Assembly: GCF_040549525.1 (NCBI RefSeq)
Contig: NZ_JBEPTM010000009.1
Coordinates: 1-64,000, forward strand
From: Lacisediminihabitans sp040549525
Lineage (GTDB): Bacteria; Actinomycetota; Actinomycetes; Actinomycetales; Microbacteriaceae
Length of the DNA: 64,000 nt
Direction: 5' to 3'
Part shown: in pieces, positions 8,005 to 16,514 of the stretch
Numbering within the stretch: position 1 is the first letter of the stretch
Layout of the letters: the number at the start of each line of letters is the position of its first letter
The notes under the pieces: model-generated
Database searches by the model: none
What the model was told of the DNA's origin: nothing
The model's input: the letters and a program-made list of their open reading frames with translations, nothing else
Program-made: the position numbers and the translations under genes

Positions 8005-8508
8005 TCACTGGGGGAGTGTGCCCACGGGTCGCGGAATGGGCCCGAACCCGCGTCGGTAGACCATCACCGTCCGCTCGAACGTGATGATCGGCGTGCCGTC
8101 CTGGTTCACACCGAGAGTCCGTACCGTGACGATGCCCACCTGGGGTCGGGACCGCGACTCCCTGACCGCAAGTACCTCACTCGAGGAGTAGACGGTGTCG
8201 CCTTCGAATAGGGGGTTCGGTAACTGCACATCGTTCCAGGACAGGTTCGCCATCACGTTGTAGGACACGTCGTTTACCGATTGCCCGGTCACTAGAGCGA
8301 GCGTGAAGGTCGAATTGACGAGAGGACGACCGTACTCCGTCTGCTTTGCGTAATTGGCATCGAAGTGCACACGCGCTGTGTTCTGAGTGAGGAGGGTGAA
8401 CCAGATATTGTCGGCCTGGGTAATCGTGCGCCCGAGTCCGTGCTCGTAAACATCCCCCACTTCGAAGTCCTCAAAGAACCTGCCGCTCCACCCTTCACGA
8501 ACCGTCAT
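8005..8508 (-). CDS. MaoC-family hydratase, candidate mesaconyl-CoA hydratase
   Basis: A 167-residue single hot-dog protein, last gene of the eleven-gene minus-strand operon. The core WFTLLTQNTARVHFDANYA followed by YGRPLVNSTFTLALV is the MaoC/(R)-specific enoyl-CoA hydratase region. The catalytic Asp of the usual D-x4-H dyad appears as Asn43 with His48 retained, a feature I associate with the mesaconyl/methylmalyl-CoA hydratase-like subgroup. It overlaps the CoA-transferase gene by 4 bp, and with the upstream ammonia-lyase forms a mal-mct-mch-like trio. The likely reaction is hydration of mesaconyl-CoA or a similar branched enoyl-CoA. Family firm, substrate inferred. Confidence 0.8.
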   Translation of the reverse strand: MTVREGWSGRFFEDFEVGDVYEHGLGRTITQADNIWFTLLTQNTARVHFDANYAKQTEYGRPLVNSTFTLALVTGQSVNDVSYNVMANLSWNDVQLPNPLFEGDTVYSSSEVLAVRESRSRPQVGIVTVRTLGVNQDGTPIITFERTVMVYRRGFGPIPRPVGTLPQ

Positions 8509-9707
8509 GATGCCTCCTCATTCCGTGTGTGTGCCGCAAGTTCGGCGATGCGCCCCTCGTCATAGCGAAGCACATCTTGCAGGACATAGTCCACGTCCTC
8601 ATTCCGGAGCGGTGCCCGCCGATACTCCGGGGTCGCGTTTCCCACCCGCACCGCGCTGCGCACCTGGCGCACGGTTCCAAACCGCGGATGCTCGGTTTCG
8701 ACGATCATCCCCCGCGCGTCGGTCTGTGCATCGTTCAGGGCCTCGGACACGCTGTTTACCGGCCCACAGGGAACACCGGCCGCTCGCAACTTCGTGAGCC
8801 ATTCGAGGGCGGGGAGAGTGGCGAAGATGTCGTCCAGCAGCGGCAATAGCGTGTCTGAATTCTCGCGCCGCGCGATAAACGTGCCGTAACGCTCAGCCGT
8901 ACCAAGGTCCGGACGCCCGATCGCTGCCGCGAGTCGCTTCCAGAACTTCTCTTTCGGGCAGGCGATGACGATCCAGCCATCCATCGCCTCGAACGCCTGG
9001 AAGGGAACCAGCGACGGATGGGCGGAATGGTGAGTTCGCGTCGGCGTGAAGTCGCCATTGAGAGTCCAGATCGCCGGGTAAGTCAGCATCGAAACAGCGG
9101 TGTCGAAGAGGCTGATGTCACAATCGGTGCCGACCCCGTCTCTGCGGGCGGCATGCACAGCGGCGAGCATCGAGATGGCGGCGACGAGTCCGCCGGAGTA
9201 GTCCACAAGAGACAATCCCGATTTGGTCGGCGGTCCCGATGGCTCGCCAGTGATGTCCATCCATCCGGCGATGCCTTGCAGAACGTAGTCGTAGCCAGGT
9301 TCGGCCAGTCGTGGCCCGGTCATGCCAAAACCGCTGAGCGAGCAGCACACGATCGTGGGATTGAGATGGCGCAGGTCATCGAAGGTGATACCGAGCTTTG
9401 CGGGCACGTCACCGCGGAGGTTCGAGTAGACGATGTCACTCACCCGAACCAGATCCTCGAAGATGGTTCGCCCTTCCGGCGTGGTGAGGTCGAGGCTGAT
9501 GCTGCGCTTATTGCGGTTGAACGCCTCGAAAAAGAGGCTGTCTTCGCCCTCCTGGTACGGAGGCACGTAACGCCCGACGTCGCCGCCGGAGGCCGGGTCC
9601 TCGATCTTGATGACCTCGGCGCCGAGGTCGGCGAGGTGCACACTTCCGAATGGACCGGCCCCGTACTGCTCGATGGCGACGATCCGCAGATCCTCGAGCG
9701 GTTTCAC
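8505..9707 (-). CDS. Family III (CaiB/BaiF) CoA-transferase, candidate mesaconate CoA-transferase
   Basis: A 400-residue cytosolic enzyme of the formyl-CoA transferase family. The N-terminal Rossmann part (LADLGAEVIKIEDP), the SGFGMTGP segment and Asp169 in SLVDYSGG, equivalent to the catalytic Asp that carries the acyl anhydride, are all present, and length is normal. These enzymes move CoA from a donor such as succinyl-CoA to a carboxylic acid. Here the gene overlaps the upstream methylaspartate ammonia-lyase by 4 bp and the downstream MaoC hydratase by 4 bp, so mesaconate is the natural acceptor. The acceptor is inference from context. Confidence 0.85.
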   Translation of the reverse strand: MKPLEDLRIVAIEQYGAGPFGSVHLADLGAEVIKIEDPASGGDVGRYVPPYQEGEDSLFFEAFNRNKRSISLDLTTPEGRTIFEDLVRVSDIVYSNLRGDVPAKLGITFDDLRHLNPTIVCCSLSGFGMTGPRLAEPGYDYVLQGIAGWMDITGEPSGPPTKSGLSLVDYSGGLVAAISMLAAVHAARRDGVGTDCDISLFDTAVSMLTYPAIWTLNGDFTPTRTHHSAHPSLVPFQAFEAMDGWIVIACPKEKFWKRLAAAIGRPDLGTAERYGTFIARRENSDTLLPLLDDIFATLPALEWLTKLRAAGVPCGPVNSVSEALNDAQTDARGMIVETEHPRFGTVRQVRSAVRVGNATPEYRRAPLRNEDVDYVLQDVLRYDEGRIAELAAHTRNEEAS

Positions 9708-10966
9708 AGGTCCCGCACCATTCGCGCCGATCGGGCGGCCACCAGCGCGGCGACACGTGTCATCTCGTTGCCGACAATCATCATGCCTTCGTCGACGCCC
9801 ATTCCCGGCTTTGCCAGCACCTGGCTAGCGGCGCACGCCATAGCGATATTCGCACTCACCTGGGCGGACCGATCCGTTTCATTGCATGTGCCTCCGCAGT
9901 AAGCCAAGAGCCCGCCGCGAGCCACGAGCAGCAGGGCCTCGATCGTATTGTTGACGCCACCGAGGTCCGGCGTCTTCACGTGGATGACGTCGGCCGCACC
10001 GGCGGAAACGAACAACCGGATATCTTCCAGGGTGTTGCACCACTCATCGACCACGATCTGAACGTCGCTGCCGCGCGCTCGGATCGCCGCACGCAGCGCC
10101 GAGGAAACGGCGATCTGGCCGTCCCTGCTTCCCCCGTCGATCGCATGTTCGACGCGTAGCCGGAACGGGACTGCCACCTTTCCGAGGGATACCAGGTAGT
10201 CCGCGACGCGCTCAACGTCGTTGTCGAAGGCCACGCCAATCGTGCTGTACACATCGAGGTGAAGGACGGGCGCGTAATCCTCACTGTCACGCAGGGCGAG
10301 CACCCGGTTGCGAACCCAGGTGAGATAGGTCACCAGAAGTTGCCCATCGCTACCGAGCTTTGCATCGACGTTGTTGATCAGGCCGTGTGGCAGAACATCC
10401 GCCCGCTTCAAGATCATCTTGTCGACATTGTCGTAGCGATCGTCTCCCGACTGCACGAACATGGGCACCGGCAGGATCTCAGCTCCGGTCTGGTATTCGT
10501 CACGAACCACCTCGGCCATCGTGACACCGCGGGCGCGGGCCACTGCATCCAGGAGCGCTTGAGTCACGCCGTATCGGATCGCCGTGTGCAGCCGATGCCC
10601 GTCGACGACCAAGCCGTCGATGGCGGCAGCCATGCTCCGGAAGTCCGTGAGCTCACTGCCAGCCAGTAGCGGAGCCACCTGGTCGATGATCACCTCTACC
10701 GCTCGTTTCGCGTCAAACACGGCGTCTCGCCCGCCGACACCCGAGTACTGCACCGCGGCGCAGTCTCCGTGGGCGACCTGACCGTCATCCAGCAGAAGCA
10801 GTACCGATACTGCCTCGCCGGCCTGTCGCACCGATCGAAACCCTGGTGTCACCGGGGCCCCCAGATAGGCAGCACCATCGCGCTTCGCACCGCCGAGGAT
10901 AGCCGCCTGATCATCGGCGAAGAAGCCTGCTCTTGCCGGCACCGCCAGTACCTCACTGATCTTCAT
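9704..10966 (-). CDS. Methylaspartate ammonia-lyase
   Basis: A 420-residue enolase-superfamily lyase that removes ammonia from (2S,3S)-3-methylaspartate to give mesaconate. By direct count the key residues fall at the numbers known for clostridial/Citrobacter enzymes: His194 (acid), Lys331 (base, in VKTPDLGG) and metal ligands Asp238, Glu273 and Asp307; Gln73, Gln172 and Leu384 are also kept. Position 329, Gln in the reference enzymes as I remember them, is His here. The ATG at 10966 begins the conserved MKISEVLAVPARAG opening; the open frame further upstream overlaps only the intergenic gap. It sits 43 bases after the GntR gene and overlaps the CoA-transferase by 4 bp. Confidence 0.9.
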   Translation of the reverse strand: MKISEVLAVPARAGFFADDQAAILGGAKRDGAAYLGAPVTPGFRSVRQAGEAVSVLLLLDDGQVAHGDCAAVQYSGVGGRDAVFDAKRAVEVIIDQVAPLLAGSELTDFRSMAAAIDGLVVDGHRLHTAIRYGVTQALLDAVARARGVTMAEVVRDEYQTGAEILPVPMFVQSGDDRYDNVDKMILKRADVLPHGLINNVDAKLGSDGQLLVTYLTWVRNRVLALRDSEDYAPVLHLDVYSTIGVAFDNDVERVADYLVSLGKVAVPFRLRVEHAIDGGSRDGQIAVSSALRAAIRARGSDVQIVVDEWCNTLEDIRLFVSAGAADVIHVKTPDLGGVNNTIEALLLVARGGLLAYCGGTCNETDRSAQVSANIAMACAASQVLAKPGMGVDEGMMIVGNEMTRVAALVAARSARMVRDL

Positions 10967-11009
10967 GGTCGCTCCGGATCGGTTTGTGGATGTGTATCGG
11001 GCACGTCTG

Positions 11010-11663
11010 CTAGAACGCCTCTTGGACGAGAGCGCGCGATGCCACGAGATGACTGCGCATAGCGCGAGCGGCGCCCTCGGCATCATGTGCCTCGAGCGCT
11101 TCGACGAGGTGGGTATGGGACATCATCGTGGAGGGCTGGGCTGGCCGGTTGGACCAGTAGAGGTGCCAGAAGCGCAGGTTGTGCAGCAGTAGTCGGTCTG
11201 CGGCATCCTGAAGTAATCCGTTGTGCACCATGTGCACGAGGTAGGCGTGCACCGCGTGGTCGGTGCGCAGGTATATCTCGTGATCGGTGCCCGTTCGCGC
11301 ACTGTCTGCGCGGGCGACGAGGTCGCGCAGCGTTGCCAGCTCCTCAGTTGTCGCGCGTTCGGCGACGATGTAGACGACGCCGCACTCGATCGCCTCCCGC
11401 GCTTCGAACATATCGAGCACGTCGGCGAGGCCGATCGGACTGACGACCGCGCCACGGCGAGGAAGGACGGTGAGAAAGCGTCCTGTTGCGAGTCGAGCGA
11501 TGGCTTCGCGGACCGGCATCCGCCCCAGCCCGAGCGACATGCCCATCGCCTTCTCGTTGATCACGGAGCCCGGGGGCAAGCGCAGGTCGACGATCCGTTC
11601 GAGTAGCTCGTTGTAGGCGATTTCGCTTGCGCGAAGTTCGACTCCGTCCGCGGCGAAGGTCAT
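11010..11663 (-). CDS. GntR-family regulator, FCD subfamily
   Basis: A 217-residue regulator: winged helix-turn-helix at about residues 12-75 (PPGSVINEKAMGMSLGLGRMPVREAIARL) and an FCD-type helical effector domain with metal-type His residues (DHAVHAYLVHMVHNG). FCD regulators usually sense carboxylic or amino acids and repress their own catabolic operon. The gene sits inside the operon, overlapping the class II amidotransferase by 4 bp, so autoregulation of the whole unit is likely. A GATATATC palindrome in the operon promoter (18819-18826) is a possible site. Confidence 0.88.
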   Translation of the reverse strand: MTFAADGVELRASEIAYNELLERIVDLRLPPGSVINEKAMGMSLGLGRMPVREAIARLATGRFLTVLPRRGAVVSPIGLADVLDMFEAREAIECGVVYIVAERATTEELATLRDLVARADSARTGTDHEIYLRTDHAVHAYLVHMVHNGLLQDAADRLLLHNLRFWHLYWSNRPAQPSTMMSHTHLVEALEAHDAEGAARAMRSHLVASRALVQEAF

Positions 11664-12415
11664 GGTGCCACCGGTGCATTCACTGCGCGGCCGATCGTGA
11701 CCTCGCAGCTTTCTCGGTCCACGGTGAGTGTTTCCCCGTTTTCGAGGAACGTCCAGCCCGAGCCCCAGCCGCTCGAGGAGACAACGACCGAGTCTGCGTC
11801 TACCCGATAGCCGATGCGGTAATAGTGAGGTTCTGCCTCGCGGGCTTCGGCGACGGGGTCGAACAGGTTGATGACCTGGAGTGTGTCAGGGGTAGCGATC
11901 ATGGCGTTAACGCTGCTGAAAGCGCACTCTTCGGCGATGCGAGCCGCCGTGCGCTCGAGTGCCGTAGACGGGTCTCCGAGCCGCTCAGCCCCCAACATCG
12001 CGAGGAAATAACGTTCGCTGTCGGTGGTGCCCCGCCGCCGCGCAGCGAGATCGGTGGGAATGAACGGGTCAAGCGATTCGGGCGGTTTTATCGAGCCGTT
12101 GTGAGCGAAAGCGATCCGCCCGTCGGTGAAGGGATGGGTGTTCTCCGGCACCACACCGAGCCCGAGGGTCGCCCAGCGCAGGTGCAGCAGGCCGAGCTCC
12201 GCCTTCTGCTCAGCGGCGACAGTCGCGAACAGGTCACTCTCCCGCGCAGCATCCGGAGCCTTCTCCACCTCGACACCGGTGGCTGTCGCCCACGCGAATC
12301 CCCACCCATCACCGTGCTTGAGCGAGAGCTCGGTGAATTCTGCGAGTTCCTCCTCGCCGAGGAGTTCTTTGAGGGTGGTGGGACGTCGTGAGACGAAGCC
12401 GAGCAGGCGACACAT
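11660..12415 (-). CDS. Class II glutamine amidotransferase, EgtC/YafJ-like
   Basis: A 251-residue N-terminal-nucleophile hydrolase. The chain begins MCRLLGF, so Cys2 becomes the catalytic nucleophile after Met removal; GWGFAW, HLRWAT, NTHPF and FAHNGS motifs complete the glutaminase-type site. Stand-alone members include EgtC, which cuts a gamma-glutamyl amide in ergothioneine synthesis. Here it is encoded with a glutamine-synthetase-like ligase, so a role in removing a gamma-glutamyl group is plausible. It lies 18 bases after the second SDR gene and overlaps the GntR gene by 4 bp. Fold and nucleophile are seen; the reaction is inferred. Confidence 0.82.
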   Translation of the reverse strand: MCRLLGFVSRRPTTLKELLGEEELAEFTELSLKHGDGWGFAWATATGVEVEKAPDAARESDLFATVAAEQKAELGLLHLRWATLGLGVVPENTHPFTDGRIAFAHNGSIKPPESLDPFIPTDLAARRRGTTDSERYFLAMLGAERLGDPSTALERTAARIAEECAFSSVNAMIATPDTLQVINLFDPVAEAREAEPHYYRIGYRVDADSVVVSSSGWGSGWTFLENGETLTVDRESCEVTIGRAVNAPVAP

Positions 12416-12433
12416 GAAAAGAGCCCTTCGCTA

Positions 12434-13201
12434 TTACAGGTAGTTGCTTGAAATGCCGCCATCGAGGACGACGACCTGACCGGTGATCCAAGCTGCCATA
12501 TCCGACACCAGAAAGCTCGCAAGCCCCGCAACGTCGTCCGGATGTCCGAAGCGGCCGAGCGGAACGCGCTCCAATCGCACTCGGCGGGCTTCGGGGTCGG
12601 GGAAGAACTGCTCGACATGTTCGGTGAGCACTGGCCCCGGCGCCATGCCGTTGACGCGGATGCCCTTCGGTCCGAGCTGCACGGCCATCGATCGGGTGAG
12701 GGAGCTGATGGCACCTTTGCTCGCGGCGTAGCCGTCCTGCGGAAAGGAGCAGCCCAGCACCGCGAGGAACGAGCTCATGTTGAGCACCGCCCCGCCGCCT
12801 GCCGCGACGATGTGCGGCACGACGTGCTTTGAGCAGAGCATCGTTCCATCGAGGTTGATGTTGCTGATGATGTGCCAGAGGTCGAGATCGCCGTCGAGAA
12901 ACGATTTGTCCTGATGGGGCATCACCCCGGCATTGTTGAAGAGCGTGTCGAGTCCGCCGAGCTCCTTCGCGGCCGTGGTCGCGGCATCCCGCACCTGTGC
13001 CTCATCGCGCACGTCGGCGGTGATTGCCACGGCGCTGCCTCCCGCAGCTTCGACCAGCCGCCGCGTCTCTTCGGCTGCCTCGGTACTGATGTCGACAACC
13101 GCGACCGCCGCTCCCTCGCGGGCGAACAGCAGACTGCTCGCCCTTCCCAGAGCACCACCGGCGCCGGTTACGAAGATGCGCTTTCCCTCGAGATGCTTCA
13201 C
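12434..13201 (-). CDS. Short-chain dehydrogenase/reductase (second in operon)
   Basis: A 255-residue classical SDR. The nucleotide motif GAGGALG is near residue 15, NNAG follows at about 90, and the catalytic Ser / Tyr-x3-Lys (MSSF; GYAASKG) is complete. The C-terminal VVVLDGGISSNYL is typical of this class. The start is a GTG at 13201 that overlaps the amidohydrolase TGA (GTGA), giving the MKHLEGKRIF opening; longer open sequence upstream lies wholly within the amidohydrolase gene. It probably oxidises an alcohol intermediate of the pathway with NAD(P)+. Confidence 0.87.
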   Translation of the reverse strand: MKHLEGKRIFVTGAGGALGRASSLLFAREGAAVAVVDISTEAAEETRRLVEAAGGSAVAITADVRDEAQVRDAATTAAKELGGLDTLFNNAGVMPHQDKSFLDGDLDLWHIISNINLDGTMLCSKHVVPHIVAAGGGAVLNMSSFLAVLGCSFPQDGYAASKGAISSLTRSMAVQLGPKGIRVNGMAPGPVLTEHVEQFFPDPEARRVRLERVPLGRFGHPDDVAGLASFLVSDMAAWITGQVVVLDGGISSNYL

Positions 13202-14358
13202 TGCGCTGCCTCCGTGAGCCCATAGAGACGGGCCGCATTCACGTTGAGGATCATACGTCCGGCAAGACCGGCCGCGTCTTCGTCCATTTCGCCCGCGTCG
13301 ACCATCTCTCCCAGCACCGTTCCGATCGCATGGCGACCCTCGATCGCTCCCATCCAATGCATCTCGGGAATTCCGACCCCGTCGGAGCTGTACATCACCT
13401 TGCTGAAAGGAGCGGCGCCGAGGGCTGCCCGTGTCATCGATGTCATCTCGGCCCTTGAGAGGAACGGGATGGAATAGGAAACATCCAGGTAGGCGTTGCC
13501 ATACACCGCTGCCAGATACGCGCCCTCACGAAAATATGGCCAACACCCATGCAGCATCACGATGGGCATCGAGCGATAGGCCGGTTCTTCGAACAGGGCA
13601 CGCAGCTCCAGCGGCGACGCCTGGCGAATATCTACGTCGGGATCTCCATAGCCCACGTGGAACTGCACGGGCAGGCGCTGCTCCGCAGCCGCTTCGAACG
13701 CGATGTGGAGGAGTGTGTCGAGCAGCGGTTTATAGCCGAGGCGCACCTTCCCCGATGCGGCGACTTCGGCTCGCGCCCTCCCGAAGGCGTGCCGGACCGA
13801 GGCGTCGTCCCATCGTTCAATCGCGAGTCCGGTTCGGTAGGCTGCGATGCTCTTGAAGCCAACAAATCCCTTGGCGCGCAGCTGGTAAACCAGGTCTCCG
13901 ACCGCCGAAACAAGGGCGTCAAAGTCGTCGTGCAGCACGATCAGCTTTTGAAATTCGACCTCCAGTCTCAGGAGTGCCACGTACTCGGTACCACTCGCGG
14001 CTACGAGAGCAGAGGGGCTCATTGCCTTGTCTGGGGCCGGATAACCCGTGTCGATCACGACACCGCCGATGCGCGCATCCCGGAACAGACTTCCGACGAG
14101 CGCCGCCGCACCGAGCTTTTCGCGGTGCCTCAGAATTTCATCCTCCTGCTCGAATCCGATCCCGTAGAAAGTTCCTGCCCGACGCATGAGTCTCTGGTAG
14201 AACGCGGTGTGGTGCACGTGCTCCGCGCCCATCGTGGGATCGGGGGATTCGGTGAAGCGCGCGCGCCACAGAACCGGATCGGCGCTCTGCACAGCCTCGA
14301 CAGCATGGCAGTGATTGTCGATGACTGGAACATCGGACAGGTCGATGAAAGTCGTCAT
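13198..14358 (-). CDS. Amidohydrolase family 2 protein, FluG N-terminal type
   Basis: A 386-residue TIM-barrel hydrolase with the metal motif IDNHCHAVEAV near the N-terminus, MLHGCWPY in the middle and KVMYSSDGVGIPEMHWMGA near the end. That last block is characteristic, from memory, of amidohydrolases paired with glutamine-synthetase-like proteins, and of the N-terminal half of fungal/plant FluG, where both are fused. The ATG at 14358 is four bases beyond the ligase stop. In this setting it may cleave or process a gamma-glutamyl intermediate. Family firm, substrate unknown. Confidence 0.83.
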   Translation of the reverse strand: MTTFIDLSDVPVIDNHCHAVEAVQSADPVLWRARFTESPDPTMGAEHVHHTAFYQRLMRRAGTFYGIGFEQEDEILRHREKLGAAALVGSLFRDARIGGVVIDTGYPAPDKAMSPSALVAASGTEYVALLRLEVEFQKLIVLHDDFDALVSAVGDLVYQLRAKGFVGFKSIAAYRTGLAIERWDDASVRHAFGRARAEVAASGKVRLGYKPLLDTLLHIAFEAAAEQRLPVQFHVGYGDPDVDIRQASPLELRALFEEPAYRSMPIVMLHGCWPYFREGAYLAAVYGNAYLDVSYSIPFLSRAEMTSMTRAALGAAPFSKVMYSSDGVGIPEMHWMGAIEGRHAIGTVLGEMVDAGEMDEDAAGLAGRMILNVNAARLYGLTEAAQ

Positions 14359-14362
14359 GGAT

Positions 14363-15727
14363 TCAGAATCGGTAGAAGTGATTGCGGATTTCGAAGTCCT
14401 GGCTTTCGGCGGCGAATGCCTCCGCTTCGGAGCGACGAACGCCGACATAGCAGCGACTGAGAAGATCTCCGAGCGTGCCAAGGAGGAAATCGTCTGTCTC
14501 GAGCTCGTCGAGTGCGGCAGACATCGAGGTGGGCAGGGGGCGAACCTTGCCGCGTTGGAGATCCTCCGCCGACAGGTAGGCGGGGTCGTGCTCGCTCGGA
14601 TCGCCCGGATCCAGTTCGCGCTCTATGCCATCGAGGCCTGCCGCGATGATCGCTCCGAGCGAGAGATACGGGTTCGCGCTGGCATCCGAGGTCTTGAACT
14701 CGATGTTGTAGCTCTGCTCTTCGCGTTGGAAGAACGGCGAGCACACCCGTAGGGCGGCCTCTTTGTTGTCGAACCCCCATGCTGTCGTCGCCGATGCCCA
14801 TGCGTTCGGTTTCAGCCGGCGCGATGAGTTGTAGCTCGGGGTGGTCAGCGCGACGAGTGCGGGCAGATGCTCGGCGACACCCGCGATGAAGTGGCGGCCC
14901 AACTTCGACAGGCCCCCTTCGGCGTCCCGGTCGTAGAGGAGACTCTTCTTTCCCGCCAGGTCCCACAGGCTGAAATGCAGATGAGCGCCACTTCCGATCT
15001 GGTCGGGATAGGGCTTCGGTGCGAACGAAGCGAGCAGTCCTCGTCGGAGGGCGACTCCGCGCACCGTGTCGCGGAACTTCATCTGGTTGTCCGCTGCCGT
15101 CAAGGCGCCGGAGTGACGGATGGAGATCTCCTGCTGTCCGGCACCGTACTCGTTGATCGCCGCCTCAACTTCGATGCCCTGTGCCTCCAGTGCATTGACA
15201 GTCTCGATCATCAGGTCATTGTTGAGGTCGTGCCCGATGGCGCTGTAGACGGGCGTGTGATCGTGGAGGTCGAACGGGATGTACTCCCCGTCCACCTCGG
15301 TTGCGAGATACCACTCGTTCTCGAAGGTGGCCTGCACCTGGATGCCGTGACCCGCCGCGCGTTGGATCATGTCCTTGAGATAAGAGCGGCCGCACGCACC
15401 CCAGTTGAGCCGATCATGACCGAGCTGGTCGCAGAGAACGCTGGCGCTTCCGGGAGCCCAGGGCAGCACCGTGAAAGTCGAGAGGTCGGGCACGAGCCTG
15501 ATCTCACCAATCGGCTCGAAACCATCGATGGGGATCATCTGCTCCAACAGGTTGATGGACATTTGGGCTCGGGTGAGGCTCACCCCTTCCAGGAGTTTGT
15601 GTTCGAGTTGCGCAACGTGCACGGCCTTCGTGCGGGCGACCCCGCTGACGTCGCAGTATTCGAAACGGATGAGCTTCACTCCGGCCTCGTGGGCGGCGGC
15701 GACTACTTCACTGATATTCACTGGCAT
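14363..15727 (-). CDS. Glutamine-synthetase-like ligase (gamma-glutamylating enzyme type)
   Basis: A 454-residue GS type I fold protein: beta-grasp N-terminal domain (about 1-110) and catalytic domain with FENEWYL, NEYGAGQQEISI and GSGAHLHFSL metal/ATP motifs. Length and motifs fit the non-canonical group that joins glutamate to amines (PuuA, IpuC, GlnA4-type), not nitrogen-assimilating GlnA. Between an SDR and a FluG-type amidohydrolase, its likely job is ATP-dependent gamma-glutamylation of an imported amine. A start at 15727 follows AGAAAGAAG. The amine is not shown by the sequence. Confidence 0.86.
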   Translation of the reverse strand: MPVNISEVVAAAHEAGVKLIRFEYCDVSGVARTKAVHVAQLEHKLLEGVSLTRAQMSINLLEQMIPIDGFEPIGEIRLVPDLSTFTVLPWAPGSASVLCDQLGHDRLNWGACGRSYLKDMIQRAAGHGIQVQATFENEWYLATEVDGEYIPFDLHDHTPVYSAIGHDLNNDLMIETVNALEAQGIEVEAAINEYGAGQQEISIRHSGALTAADNQMKFRDTVRGVALRRGLLASFAPKPYPDQIGSGAHLHFSLWDLAGKKSLLYDRDAEGGLSKLGRHFIAGVAEHLPALVALTTPSYNSSRRLKPNAWASATTAWGFDNKEAALRVCSPFFQREEQSYNIEFKTSDASANPYLSLGAIIAAGLDGIERELDPGDPSEHDPAYLSAEDLQRGKVRPLPTSMSAALDELETDDFLLGTLGDLLSRCYVGVRRSEAEAFAAESQDFEIRNHFYRF

Positions 15728-15752
15728 GCTTCTTTCTGCGGCAGGCGATCGC

Positions 15753-16502
15753 CTACAGCATCACGTCTCCACCGTTGGGTCCGAGGGTCTGGCCCACGTA
15801 GTACGAACCGTCCGCCGAGGCCAGCAGAACAGCCGTCGGCGTCACCTCATCGACGCGACCGAATCGCTTGATGGGCAATTCTGCGAGCTTGCCGCTTCGC
15901 CACTCCTCGGTCTCGCGGTCGAGCAAGGGTGTCTCGATCGGTCCCGGCGCGATCGCATTCACTAGAACGCCGCGCCCGGCGACTTCGCGTGCCAGTGCCT
16001 TGGTCAGACCGATAATGCCCGCTTTGCTGGCGACATAGTGTGGAACAGAGGTTCCGCCGATCTGACCGAGCTGCGATGCGATGTTGATGATCCTGCCGTC
16101 CCCGCGCTCGAGCATCTGCCCGATCAGCATCCGAGTGCAGAGAAAGGTGCCGCGCAGGTTGGTGTTCAGCACCCGGTCCCAATCCTCCACCGAGATGTCT
16201 TCGAGCAGCGATTCGGTGAAAATTCCGGCGTTATTGACCAGGATGTCGACGCGACCGAATTCCTCGATGGCGCGCTGCGCGAGCGCTCGGACGCTTGTTT
16301 CATCGCTCACGTCAGTGCGGATGAACACGCCGCGAGTGCCTGTTTCGGCAATTTCTGACAGCACCACAGCTGCGTCTTCCGGCGAGACCATGTCGGCGAC
16401 GACAATGTCGGCACCCTCGCGAGCGAATTCGACGGCGATGCCGCGACCGATGCCGGATGCGGCGCCGGTGACCAACGCAACGCGACCCTGAAGCTTCTTC
16501 AT
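15753..16502 (-). CDS. Short-chain dehydrogenase/reductase, FabG-like (first in operon)
   Basis: A 249-residue classical SDR with GAASGIG cofactor motif, NNAG, and catalytic Ser...Tyr-x3-Lys (NIASQ; HYVASKAG). The acidic residue after beta-strand 2 (VVADM) suggests NAD+ preference. AGAGGAA lies just before the ATG at 16502, 12 bases after the isochorismatase-type gene. It belongs to the catabolic operon and probably oxidises a hydroxyl intermediate; together with the second SDR it implies two alcohol/ketone steps. Confidence 0.87.
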   Translation of the reverse strand: MKKLQGRVALVTGAASGIGRGIAVEFAREGADIVVADMVSPEDAAVVLSEIAETGTRGVFIRTDVSDETSVRALAQRAIEEFGRVDILVNNAGIFTESLLEDISVEDWDRVLNTNLRGTFLCTRMLIGQMLERGDGRIINIASQLGQIGGTSVPHYVASKAGIIGLTKALAREVAGRGVLVNAIAPGPIETPLLDRETEEWRSGKLAELPIKRFGRVDEVTPTAVLLASADGSYYVGQTLGPNGGDVML

Positions 16503-16514
16503 AGTCAGTTCCTC

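Noticed and set aside
14363..15727. Nitrogen-assimilating glutamine synthetase (glnA)
   Set aside because: Operon context and sequence group it with amine-glutamylating forms; no glnE or second glnA lies next to it.
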